Source of the DNA: Methylococcaceae bacterium NSP1-2
GTDB taxonomy: Bacteria > Pseudomonadota > Gammaproteobacteria > Methylococcales > Methylomonadaceae
Assembly: GCA_002256685.1 (NCBI GenBank)
Contig: NQJH01000063.1
Location: forward strand, 1 to 7,929
Length of the DNA stretch: 7,929 nucleotides
Reading direction: 5' to 3'
Notes under the pieces: generated by a model
The model's database searches: none
Told to the model about the DNA's origin: nothing
The model's input: only the letters and a program-made list of their open reading frames with translations
Program-made: the position numbers and the translations under genes
Shown: positions 1-5,375 of the stretch, in pieces
Numbering within the stretch: the first letter of the stretch is position 1
How the letters are laid out: each line of letters starts with the position of its first letter

Positions 1-1
1 T

Positions 2-163
2 TTTAACTATAAAACTACAAAAGGAACGTGTCTTGCGACTCAGTCGGATAAAAATAAAGTGTGTGGGTTGGGTTGCGAAAAAGTAGCAACCCAACCTAAA
101 ATTAGTAAAGCTGTGGGGTTTATCGGGTTGGCTATCGCCAGTCTAGCTTACATGGCTATTTAA
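2..163 (+). CDS. Possible C-terminal end of a gene cut by the window edge, unknown function
   Basis: One reading frame is open from base 2 to a TAA at 161-163, giving 53 residues with no start inside that looks real, so this would be the tail of a gene beginning outside the window. The peptide has three cysteines, two of them in a C-G-L-G-C motif, then a lysine-rich stretch and a final run of about 15 hydrophobic residues (GFIGLAIASLAYMAI) ending at the stop, which looks like a C-terminal membrane helix. Its stop overlaps the 3' end of the convergent esterase gene by 8 bp. Against it: 53 open codons can occur by chance, a second frame is open for about 27 codons, and the stretch contains a palindrome of the kind usually found between genes. 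I do not recognise the family. If it is not coding, these 155 bases are simply the intergenic region downstream of the esterase. Confidence 0.33.
   Translation, partial: FNYKTTKGTCLATQSDKNKVCGLGCEKVATQPKISKAVGFIGLAIASLAYMAI
66..96. repeat. Perfect 11-bp inverted repeat (hairpin)
   Basis: The arm GGTTGGGTTGC at 66-76 is exactly complementary to GCAACCCAACC at 86-96, with a 9-nt A-rich loop (77-85). It lies about 60 nt beyond the stop of the minus-strand esterase gene. Read on the minus strand it is followed by CACACAC and then a weak T-rich run, so it is not a textbook intrinsic terminator, though it could still stop or protect the esterase transcript. The arm sequence resembles small dispersed GGTTGGGTT-type palindromes seen in many bacterial genomes, from memory. 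If the left-edge frame is coding, the hairpin falls inside it. Confidence 0.7.
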
Positions 164-824
164 AAATGCCATTGATGAAAGCGGCTATATGCTCTATTTC
201 TTCAACACAAACCGAATGTTCCATCACATAATCATGCCATTGAATGGGATAATTTTGGGCGTGAAGCGTATCAAAAACGGCTTTGCCTGATTCAATGGCG
301 ACCACTGAATCTAGTATGCCATGTGCCATAAAAATGGGCGTATTTTTGTTGGCTGAGGAGGCTTCGTTATTGAGTTGCACTAGCGTGGGTAAATAGCTTG
401 ATAGCGCGATAATGCCTGCTAATTGCTGTGGGTATCTTAAGCCAACATGGAGGGCAATCACACCGCCTTGTGAAAATCCAGCAAGTAAGATATTTTCAGC
501 GGCAATACCGTTATTTTTTTCGCGTTCAATGAGTTGTTCGATTAACGTTGCCGATTGATAAATGCCATTTATATCCACTTCTCGCTCTAGCTGCATGGCT
601 AAAATATCGTACCAAGCCCGCATTTCCATACCACCGTTGACGGTGACAGGCTGAATTGGTGCATTGGGAAAAATAAATCGAATATGTGGTGCGGCGTTTA
701 AATGCAGTTCTTGCGTAATATCCTCAAAATCGTGACCATCGGCCCCTAATCCGTGTAGCCATATTATTGAATATTGGTGATCTGCGGTAGGCTGTATTTC
801 GATTGTGCTTAGTTTAGAAGTCAT
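156..824 (-). CDS. Alpha/beta-hydrolase carboxylesterase (phospholipase/carboxylesterase family)
   Basis: This is a 222-aa cytoplasmic serine hydrolase of the Abhydrolase_2 family, the group that includes Pseudomonas carboxylesterase EstB and eukaryotic acyl-protein thioesterases. It should hydrolyse short acyl or aryl esters; the natural substrate cannot be read from the sequence. The visible marks are the oxyanion-loop motif LHGLGADG (23-30), the FPNAP motif (52-56), the nucleophile elbow GFSQGG with Ser118, the acid Asp172 in HGILDSVV, and the catalytic His203 in MEHSV. All triad residues are present, the length is normal for the family, and there is no signal peptide. The ATG at 822-824 has a GGAAA ribosome site (minus strand, 831-835) at good spacing. 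It starts 30 bp after the GFA gene on the same strand, so the two are probably co-transcribed. Confidence 0.93.
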   Translation of the reverse strand: MTSKLSTIEIQPTADHQYSIIWLHGLGADGHDFEDITQELHLNAAPHIRFIFPNAPIQPVTVNGGMEMRAWYDILAMQLEREVDINGIYQSATLIEQLIEREKNNGIAAENILLAGFSQGGVIALHVGLRYPQQLAGIIALSSYLPTLVQLNNEASSANKNTPIFMAHGILDSVVAIESGKAVFDTLHAQNYPIQWHDYVMEHSVCVEEIEHIAAFINGIFK

Positions 825-854
825 GGTTGTTTTCCATTCATGTTAATTTAGTAG

Positions 855-1265
855 CTACCAAGGACTGCCAGCATAGCTTGGCAAATCAGGGTTCATAATA
901 TCCCACGGCTGAGCATCAGCCACCCAAATATTTTTCTTGGGTTGGAAAATGCTAGGGTCATCAAGGGTTGCCGCAGCAACGGGTCGAACATGGGTAAAAT
1001 AACTGTTTCTACCAAATAATGACGTGCCGCATTCAGCGCAAAAACCCCGATATAAGGTATGTCCACTGGCAGAAAGCGTGGCGAATTCTTTGTAGTCGCC
1101 CGTAATAGTGAGTGCCGATGCTGGCACTAACATAAAAGCGAGATAGGCAGCTCCTACCGATTTTTGGCAAGTTCTACAATGGCAGTTGACACTATCAATA
1201 GGCGGGGCGGATATTTCATATCTGACTTTGCCACAAAGGCAACCACCAGTAATCGGAAGTTTCAT
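855..1265 (-). CDS. GFA/DUF636 family zinc-binding protein
   Basis: This 136-aa protein belongs to the GFA family, named for glutathione-dependent formaldehyde-activating enzyme, but most members have no proven activity, so the name should not be taken as function. The cysteine ligands of the family are all there: C-L-C at 9-11, the C-H-C-x-x-C-Q motif at 28-34, and C-x-x-C-G at 76-80, which together bind structural and presumed catalytic zinc. The C-terminal half has the usual FQPKKNIW and WDIMNPDLP-like stretches. A start 24 bases upstream (1289) is also in frame, but the ATG at 1263-1265 is preferred: it is preceded by AGGAAA (minus strand, 1270-1275), and the protein then begins right before the conserved GGCLCG motif. 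It is the first gene of a likely two-gene unit with the downstream esterase. Confidence 0.93.
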   Translation of the reverse strand: MKLPITGGCLCGKVRYEISAPPIDSVNCHCRTCQKSVGAAYLAFMLVPASALTITGDYKEFATLSASGHTLYRGFCAECGTSLFGRNSYFTHVRPVAAATLDDPSIFQPKKNIWVADAQPWDIMNPDLPSYAGSPW

Positions 1266-1269
1266 GTTA

Positions 1270-1275
1270 TTTCCT
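1270..1275 (-). promoter_or_regulatory. Ribosome binding site deciding the GFA gene start
   Basis: On the minus strand this reads AGGAAA, with the AGGA core 6 nt from the ATG at 1263-1265. The alternative in-frame ATG at 1287-1289 has nothing comparable in front of it, which supports the shorter protein. Confidence 0.75.
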
Positions 1276-1361
1276 GATATAACGGGCAACTATTGCGCTA
1301 AATTATGGGTACAATAAACACTATGCTCTCATTTTTAGCCGTTCACGGCGGATTTTAACCC

Positions 1362-1673
1362 ATGTTGAATGATCTTGTTGTAATAAGTTTACTTTTGTTG
1401 GCTTATTGGTACTGGTACACCGCGCAGTCCATTAAAGCGATGGCGTTACAGGCAACAAAAGCCCGTTGTGCCGCATTGGAATTGCTGATGCTTGATGATT
1501 ATGTGGCATTAAGTCGTATGGGCTTGAAAAAAGATACCGCAGGAAAATGGCAAGTGTATCGGTGCTACGCATTTGAATTTGCATCAACCGGTGATGAACG
1601 TTATAACGGCGTTTGTACGGTGTTAGGGAATAGGGTTCTGTCGATTGAGATGCAGCCGTATCGAATTGAGTGA
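1362..1673 (+). CDS. DUF3301 family small membrane protein
   Basis: This 103-aa protein of unknown function matches the DUF3301 pattern as I remember it. It has an N-terminal hydrophobic helix (about residues 3-20, rich in Leu, Tyr and Trp) that probably anchors it in the inner membrane, an Ala/Cys-rich helix with L-x-L-L-M-L-D-D-Y-V-A-L (about 39-50), then a short beta-rich part with R-C-Y-A-F-E-F (67-73), G-D-E-R-Y-N-G (77-83) and a closing strand ending in Q-P-Y. There is no catalytic motif. The first ATG is used; a GGCGG at 1347-1351 lies somewhat far upstream, so translation initiation looks modest. It is read divergently from the GFA gene with 96 bp between them, where I found no convincing promoter. 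The next + strand gene is separated by a hairpin repeat, so it may be a single-gene transcript. Confidence 0.85.
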   Translation: MLNDLVVISLLLLAYWYWYTAQSIKAMALQATKARCAALELLMLDDYVALSRMGLKKDTAGKWQVYRCYAFEFASTGDERYNGVCTVLGNRVLSIEMQPYRIE

Positions 1674-1684
1674 GCTATCACTAT

Positions 1685-1742
1685 CAGGAGTAAAACAGCT
1701 TTAGCTGTTTTCTAGCCAATAGCTGAAGCTATTAACCTCCTG
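1685..1742. repeat. Double-hairpin palindromic element between genes
   Basis: Three nested palindromes fit together here. CAGGAG (1685-1690) pairs with CTCCTG (1737-1742) as an outer stem. Inside it are a first hairpin with arms AAAACAGC (1692-1699) and GCTGTTTT (1704-1711) around a TTTA loop, and a second with arms AATAGC (1718-1723) and GCTATT (1728-1733) around TGAA. The layout, a short outer stem enclosing two AGCT-rich hairpins, is that of a REP/MITE-like mobile palindrome. The first hairpin ends in TTTT only as part of its arm, so it could double as a weak terminator for the DUF3301 gene. The AT-rich bases after it (1743-1779) lead to the next gene and may hold its promoter, but no clear -35/-10 pair is visible. 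Confidence 0.75.
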
Positions 1743-1779
1743 TCTTCTGTATCAATATGTTATTAATAATAAAAAACTC

Positions 1780-3411
1780 ATGCTAAGAATTACAGAACTT
1801 AAACTGCCTTTGGATCATGTGGAAAGCATGATAAAAACGGCGATTATTGCGCGACTGGGTATTGCAGAGCAGGATTTCATTGCTTATAAAGTGTTTCGTC
1901 TAGGACACGATGCGCGTAAACGTAATGCTATCGAGCTAGTTTATACGCTGGATGTGGAAGTCAAAAACGAGGCGGAAATATTGGCACGTTATCAAAACGA
2001 CCCGCACATTTCTGTCACGCCTGATACGACTTATCAGTTTGTCACGCACGCGCCCGTACAATTAAAACAGCGACCGATTGTTATCGGTACAGGACCTTGT
2101 GGCTTGTTTGCGGGTTTGATTTTGGCACAAATGGGTTTTTGTCCGATTATTTTAGAGCGTGGCAAGGAAGTCCGCGAACGCACCAAAGATACTTTTGGTT
2201 TGTGGCGACAATCAAAGTTTAATCCCGAATCCAACGTGCAGTTTGGCGAAGGCGGTGCGGGGACATTTTCTGATGGCAAACTGTACACACAAATCAAAGA
2301 CCCGCACCATTATGGGCGCAAAGTATTAACCGAATTTGTTAAAGCAGGCGCACCCGCTGAAATTCTTTATGTCAGCAAACCGCATATTGGCACGTTTAAA
2401 TTAGTGACAATGGTGGAACAAATCCGCGCCACTATTGAAAGTCTGGGCGGCGAGATTCGTTTTCAAAGTCGAGTCGATGAGCTTATTATCGATAATGGTC
2501 AAGTCGCTGGCGTAATACTTGCTAATGGCGAAACCATAGAAAGCAATTATGTGGTGCTGGCAGTGGGTCACAGTGCGCGTGATACCTTTAAAATGCTTTA
2601 TGAGCGCGGCGTATATATTGAAGCCAAGCCGTTTTCTATTGGCTTTCGTATTGAACATCCGCAATCCTTAATTGATGTGTGTCGTTTTGGTAAACAAGCG
2701 GGACATCCGTTGTTAGGCGCGGCAGATTATAAATTAGTCCATCATTGTAAAAATGGGCGTTCGGTTTATAGTTTTTGTATGTGTCCCGGTGGAACAGTGG
2801 TGGCAGCAACGTCTGAGGAAGGGCATGTAGTGACCAATGGCATGAGTCAATATTCACGCAATGAACGCAATGCAAACAGTGCCCTCGTGGTCGGTATTAC
2901 CCCAGACGATTACCCTGAACACCCGTTAGCAGGGATTGATTTACAACGCCGCTTAGAAGCTCATGCGTTTGTGTTAGGCGGCAGTAATTATCAAGCTCCG
3001 GCGCAACGAGTGGGGGATTTTTTGACACATCAATCGTCTACTAAGTTAGGCAGTGTGCAACCGTCTTATACACCGAATGTACATTTAACAGATTTAAGTT
3101 CAGCGTTACCTGATTATGCAATTGAGGCACTACGCGAAGCTCTACCCGCTTTTGATAAAAAAATAAAAGGTTTTGCGATGGATGATGCGATATTAACAGC
3201 AGTAGAAACGCGCACTTCCTCACCGATTCGGATTAAACGCAATGATGGTTATCAAAGCATCAATACGCGCGGACTTTATCCAGCGGGTGAAGGCGCAGGT
3301 TACGCGGGGGGCATTTTATCTGCCGCTGTTGATGGCATTAAAGTGGCGGAAGCGGTGGCGTTAGCAATGGTTGAAAATGTAGGCGCGGATTTATCCGCGC
3401 AGCGCGAATGA
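1780..3411 (+). CDS. FAD-dependent oxidoreductase, COG2509 type
   Basis: This 543-aa cytoplasmic flavoprotein belongs to a widespread but functionally uncharacterised family (COG2509, 'uncharacterised FAD-dependent dehydrogenase'). Residues 1-95 form the family's own small N-terminal domain, with the typical R-I-T-E-L-K-L-P-L-D start. A Rossmann FAD site follows: GTGPCG at 103-108, with Glu126 at the end of the second strand for the ribose. Next come the signature stretch QFGEGGAGTFSDGKL (154-168) and, near the end, PAGEGAGYAGGI (501-512), the second FAD-contact motif. Length is normal and the frame is unbroken. No Shine-Dalgarno is visible before the ATG at 1780, but the protein start matches the family. 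The last ten residues are encoded partly by a palindrome (3383-3400). Its stop lies 26 bp before the aminopeptidase start, so the two are likely one transcript. Substrate and electron acceptor cannot be inferred. Confidence 0.93.
   Translation: MLRITELKLPLDHVESMIKTAIIARLGIAEQDFIAYKVFRLGHDARKRNAIELVYTLDVEVKNEAEILARYQNDPHISVTPDTTYQFVTHAPVQLKQRPIVIGTGPCGLFAGLILAQMGFCPIILERGKEVRERTKDTFGLWRQSKFNPESNVQFGEGGAGTFSDGKLYTQIKDPHHYGRKVLTEFVKAGAPAEILYVSKPHIGTFKLVTMVEQIRATIESLGGEIRFQSRVDELIIDNGQVAGVILANGETIESNYVVLAVGHSARDTFKMLYERGVYIEAKPFSIGFRIEHPQSLIDVCRFGKQAGHPLLGAADYKLVHHCKNGRSVYSFCMCPGGTVVAATSEEGHVVTNGMSQYSRNERNANSALVVGITPDDYPEHPLAGIDLQRRLEAHAFVLGGSNYQAPAQRVGDFLTHQSSTKLGSVQPSYTPNVHLTDLSSALPDYAIEALREALPAFDKKIKGFAMDDAILTAVETRTSSPIRIKRNDGYQSINTRGLYPAGEGAGYAGGILSAAVDGIKVAEAVALAMVENVGADLSAQRE
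3383..3400. repeat. GC-rich perfect palindrome inside the oxidoreductase C-terminus
   Basis: GCGCGGAT (3383-3390) is exactly complementary to ATCCGCGC (3393-3400) with a 2-nt gap. It forms the last coding bases of the flavoprotein gene, after the conserved core has ended, and stands 38 nt ahead of the aminopeptidase start. No T-run follows, so it is not an intrinsic terminator. It resembles a small dispersed palindrome that has become the tail of the reading frame. Confidence 0.7.
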
Positions 3412-3426
3412 ATTCTCGACCACAAC

Positions 3427-3430
3427 AAGG
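3427..3430 (+). promoter_or_regulatory. Ribosome binding site deciding the aminopeptidase start
   Basis: AAGG lies 7 nt before the ATG at 3438. The in-frame ATG at 3408 overlaps the previous stop as ATGA but has no such site, and it would add ten residues (NSRPQQGKI-type, unlike the family), so 3438 is preferred. Confidence 0.7.
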
Positions 3431-3437
3431 AAAAATT

Positions 3438-4739
3438 ATGACAGCAACTCAACAAACGCAACAGCTACTGGATTTTATTGACGCAAGCCCCAGCCCTTGG
3501 CATGTGGTGAGCCGTATTGAAACCCAACTCGCCGACTTTCAATTTATTAAACTCAATGAAGCTGAAAAATGGGCATTGCAAGCAGAGGGACGTTATTACG
3601 TTGTTCGTGATGATTCGTCTATTATCGTGTTTGTCGTCGGACAAAAACCGTTAGTGGAAACCGGTTTTAAACTGATCGGTGCACACACTGACTCACCCGG
3701 TTTACGCATTAAACCCAATGCCGCAACAGCGATGGATGGTTTATTGCGCTTAGGCGTTGAGGTCTATGGTGGACCCATACTAGCGACATTTGCAGACCGA
3801 GATTTGAGTCTAGCAGGACGAATTAGTTATAAAGATGAACAGGGCAAGCTGGCGAGTCGGCTAATACAGTGTGATAAACCGTTGTTACGCTTGCCTAATT
3901 TAGCCATACACATGAACAGAACGGTCAATGAAGACGGATTAAAACTGCATAAACAGCAAGAATTGCCGTTAATTTTGACCCGTTTAACCGAACAGCAATT
4001 ACCGACAGCGTATTTTTCTGATTGGTTACAACAGCAGACAAATATGGAAGCAGAGCGTATTTTATCGTGGGATTTGGCGGTCTATGACACTCAAAAAGGC
4101 GTATTTTGGGGCGCGGATAATGAGTTTTATGCTAATAGTCAACTGGATAATTTAGCGTCCTGTCATGCGGCTTTATCAGCATTATTGGATGATGAGGTAT
4201 TGCAATCCGATAGCACCTTGGTGTGCGCTTTTTTTGACCATGAAGAAATTGGCAGTGAAAGTCACAAAGGCGCGGATGGCAGTTTTCTTGCCGATACGCT
4301 GGAGCGTATTGCATTCGCGACGCAAACTAATGCAGAAGATTATCTAAGAACTTTAGCAAAAAGCTTTATGATTAGCGCGGATATGGCTCATGCGTATCAA
4401 CCGAGTTTTCCATTAGCCTACGATCCAGAACATAAAGTCATGGTTAATCAAGGTCCGGTGATTAAAGTTAATGCCAACCAGCGTTACAGTACCAGCAGTG
4501 GTTCAGAGGCATTATTTTCATTGTGTTGCGAATTAGCGGGCGTACCCTATCAAAGATATTCACATCGCAATGATTTAGCCTGTGGTAGTACTATTGGACC
4601 GATGGCTTCTAGCAGATTAGGTATTCATTGCGTTGATGTGGGGAATCCACTGTGGGCAATGCACAGTATTCGAGAAAGCGCGGGGGTATGGGATCATCAC
4701 TATATGATAAAGGCAATGAGCCAATTTTTTACTCAGTAG
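3438..4739 (+). CDS. apeB: M18 family aminopeptidase
   Basis: This 433-aa cytosolic metallopeptidase of family M18 (aspartyl aminopeptidase/aminopeptidase I group) removes N-terminal residues, often acidic ones, from peptides using two metal ions. All expected active-site residues can be placed: His83 in A-H-T-D-S-P, bridging Asp237 in S-Q-L-D-N-L-A-S, general base Glu269 with ligand Glu270 in D-H-E-E-I-G-S, Asp315 in S-A-D-M-A-H-A, and His408 in A-M-H-S-I-R-E. The family's usual N-terminal D-A-S-P-S-P-W-H-V (15-23) is present, and the length is typical of the bacterial form, which assembles as a large oligomer. It follows the flavoprotein gene by 26 bp and probably shares its transcript, though the two are not known to work together. 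No terminator hairpin is visible in the 105 bp after it. Confidence 0.96.
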   Translation: MTATQQTQQLLDFIDASPSPWHVVSRIETQLADFQFIKLNEAEKWALQAEGRYYVVRDDSSIIVFVVGQKPLVETGFKLIGAHTDSPGLRIKPNAATAMDGLLRLGVEVYGGPILATFADRDLSLAGRISYKDEQGKLASRLIQCDKPLLRLPNLAIHMNRTVNEDGLKLHKQQELPLILTRLTEQQLPTAYFSDWLQQQTNMEAERILSWDLAVYDTQKGVFWGADNEFYANSQLDNLASCHAALSALLDDEVLQSDSTLVCAFFDHEEIGSESHKGADGSFLADTLERIAFATQTNAEDYLRTLAKSFMISADMAHAYQPSFPLAYDPEHKVMVNQGPVIKVNANQRYSTSSGSEALFSLCCELAGVPYQRYSHRNDLACGSTIGPMASSRLGIHCVDVGNPLWAMHSIRESAGVWDHHYMIKAMSQFFTQ

Positions 4740-4750
4740 TCAATCATACT

Positions 4751-4779
4751 TTGTTGCGTTAGACTTGCGTTACTATTAT
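4751..4779 (+). promoter_or_regulatory. Candidate promoter with 11-bp-period direct repeat before yfiR
   Basis: The octamer TTGCGTTA occurs twice, at 4754-4761 and 4765-4772, exactly one helical turn apart, in the 105-bp gap between the aminopeptidase and yfiR. A weak promoter can be drawn over it: TTGTTG (4751-4756) as -35 and TATTAT (4774-4779) as -10 with a 17-bp spacer. The repeat would then sit between and over the promoter elements, where a regulator binding as a tandem dimer could act. The repeat is directly visible; the promoter and its control are inferred. Confidence 0.4.
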
Positions 4780-4844
4780 TCATTTCAGGTAGGCATAGCA
4801 TTGCAATCCTTAAACCTTCTTTATTCATTCAACCTTATTAAAGC

Positions 4845-5375
4845 ATGAAAATTATTCATTTGTTTTGTGTTTTGTGTTGTTTGATGTGCTTACTGTGCTT
4901 ACCACCATCTTACGCAGAGTCACCCCCTATTGATGAATATAAAATAAAAGCGGGGTACTTATTTAACTTCACCAAATTTATTACTTGGTCTGAGGAAAGT
5001 TTCGAGACTTTTAATATTTGTATTGTGGGTAACGATCCTTTTGGGGAGTCAATCGACCCCATTGAACAACGAACAGCCTTTAATCTACCCATTAAATTAT
5101 TCAGATTAACAGCGATTAGCAAGGAACAGCATTGTCATATTGCCTATATAGGCACAGGTGTCAATGCTAAATCGACGGGGTTACATAATAAAAATATGTT
5201 AACAGTAGGCGAAGAGGCTGCATTTATTGCGCAAGGCGGTATGATTGCTTTTGTTAAACGGCAAGACAAAATAAAACTCCAAATAAATCTAAAATGTCTG
5301 CAAAAAAGCGGTTTAAAAATTAGCGCGAAATTACTGGAAGTCGTTGAGATTGTTGAAGGATATTGCAATGATTAA
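4845..5375 (+). CDS. yfiR: YfiR-family periplasmic regulator of c-di-GMP signalling
   Basis: This 176-aa protein has a signal peptide of about 24 residues (hydrophobic core 4-20, likely cut after S-Y-A at 24) and a YfiR/DUF4154 domain. The domain shows the family hallmarks E-Y-K-I-K-A-G-Y-L-F-N-F-T-K-F (31-45) followed by I-T-W, I-C-I-V-G-N-D-P-F-G (58-67) and, near the end, I-A-F-V and L-K-I-S-A-K-L-L. In Pseudomonas, YfiR is a periplasmic inhibitor of the diguanylate cyclase YfiN and responds to redox state and to YfiB. The mature protein here has four cysteines (59, 97, 151, 174); Cys59 and Cys97 have spacing close to one structural disulfide of YfiR, as I recall it. There is no visible Shine-Dalgarno before the ATG. 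Its stop overlaps the start of the c-di-GMP enzyme gene, which strongly supports a paired function. The signal peptide itself holds five cysteines but no proper lipobox. Confidence 0.92.
   Translation: MKIIHLFCVLCCLMCLLCLPPSYAESPPIDEYKIKAGYLFNFTKFITWSEESFETFNICIVGNDPFGESIDPIEQRTAFNLPIKLFRLTAISKEQHCHIAYIGTGVNAKSTGLHNKNMLTVGEEAAFIAQGGMIAFVKRQDKIKLQINLKCLQKSGLKISAKLLEVVEIVEGYCND
5355..5360 (+). promoter_or_regulatory. Ribosome binding site for the GGDEF-EAL gene, inside yfiR
   Basis: GAAGGA stands 7 nt before the ATG at 5368. This favours that ATG over the in-frame TTG at 5344, which would add eight residues and has no comparable site. The ATG overlaps the yfiR stop by 8 bp, indicating translational coupling. 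Confidence 0.75.

Noticed and set aside
1266..1361. Divergent promoters between the GFA and DUF3301 genes
   Set aside because: TACAAT at 1310-1315 resembles a -10 box but has no -35 at a workable distance, and no better pair was found on the minus strand.
1692..1711. Simple intrinsic terminator for the DUF3301 gene
   Set aside because: The TTTT at the end is part of the hairpin arm and not a free U-run, and the hairpin belongs to a larger nested palindrome; it is described as a repeat that may act as a weak terminator.
2034..2875. Three open minus-strand frames of 79-87 codons within the flavoprotein gene
   Set aside because: They lie opposite a well-conserved gene, have no family features or ribosome sites, and read as antisense shadows.
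3408..3437. Upstream ATG for the aminopeptidase, overlapping the previous stop as ATGA
   Set aside because: The ten extra residues do not look like the family start, and the ATG at 3438 has AAGG 7 nt upstream. It cannot be excluded fully.
4132..4347. Opposed 60-codon frames within the aminopeptidase gene
   Set aside because: Both overlap the conserved metal-binding region of apeB in other frames; no independent coding signal.
4800..4807. ATTGCAAT palindrome upstream of yfiR
   Set aside because: An 8-bp AT-rich palindrome is expected by chance in a region of this composition and has no partner or family resemblance.
5344..5367. Earlier TTG start for the GGDEF-EAL gene
   Set aside because: The ATG at 5368 has GAAGGA at ideal spacing and starts the protein just before the first membrane helix; the TTG has no ribosome site.
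4910..5368. Minus-strand frames of 70 and 74 codons opposite yfiR
   Set aside because: They are antisense to a gene with clear family motifs and have no start context of their own.
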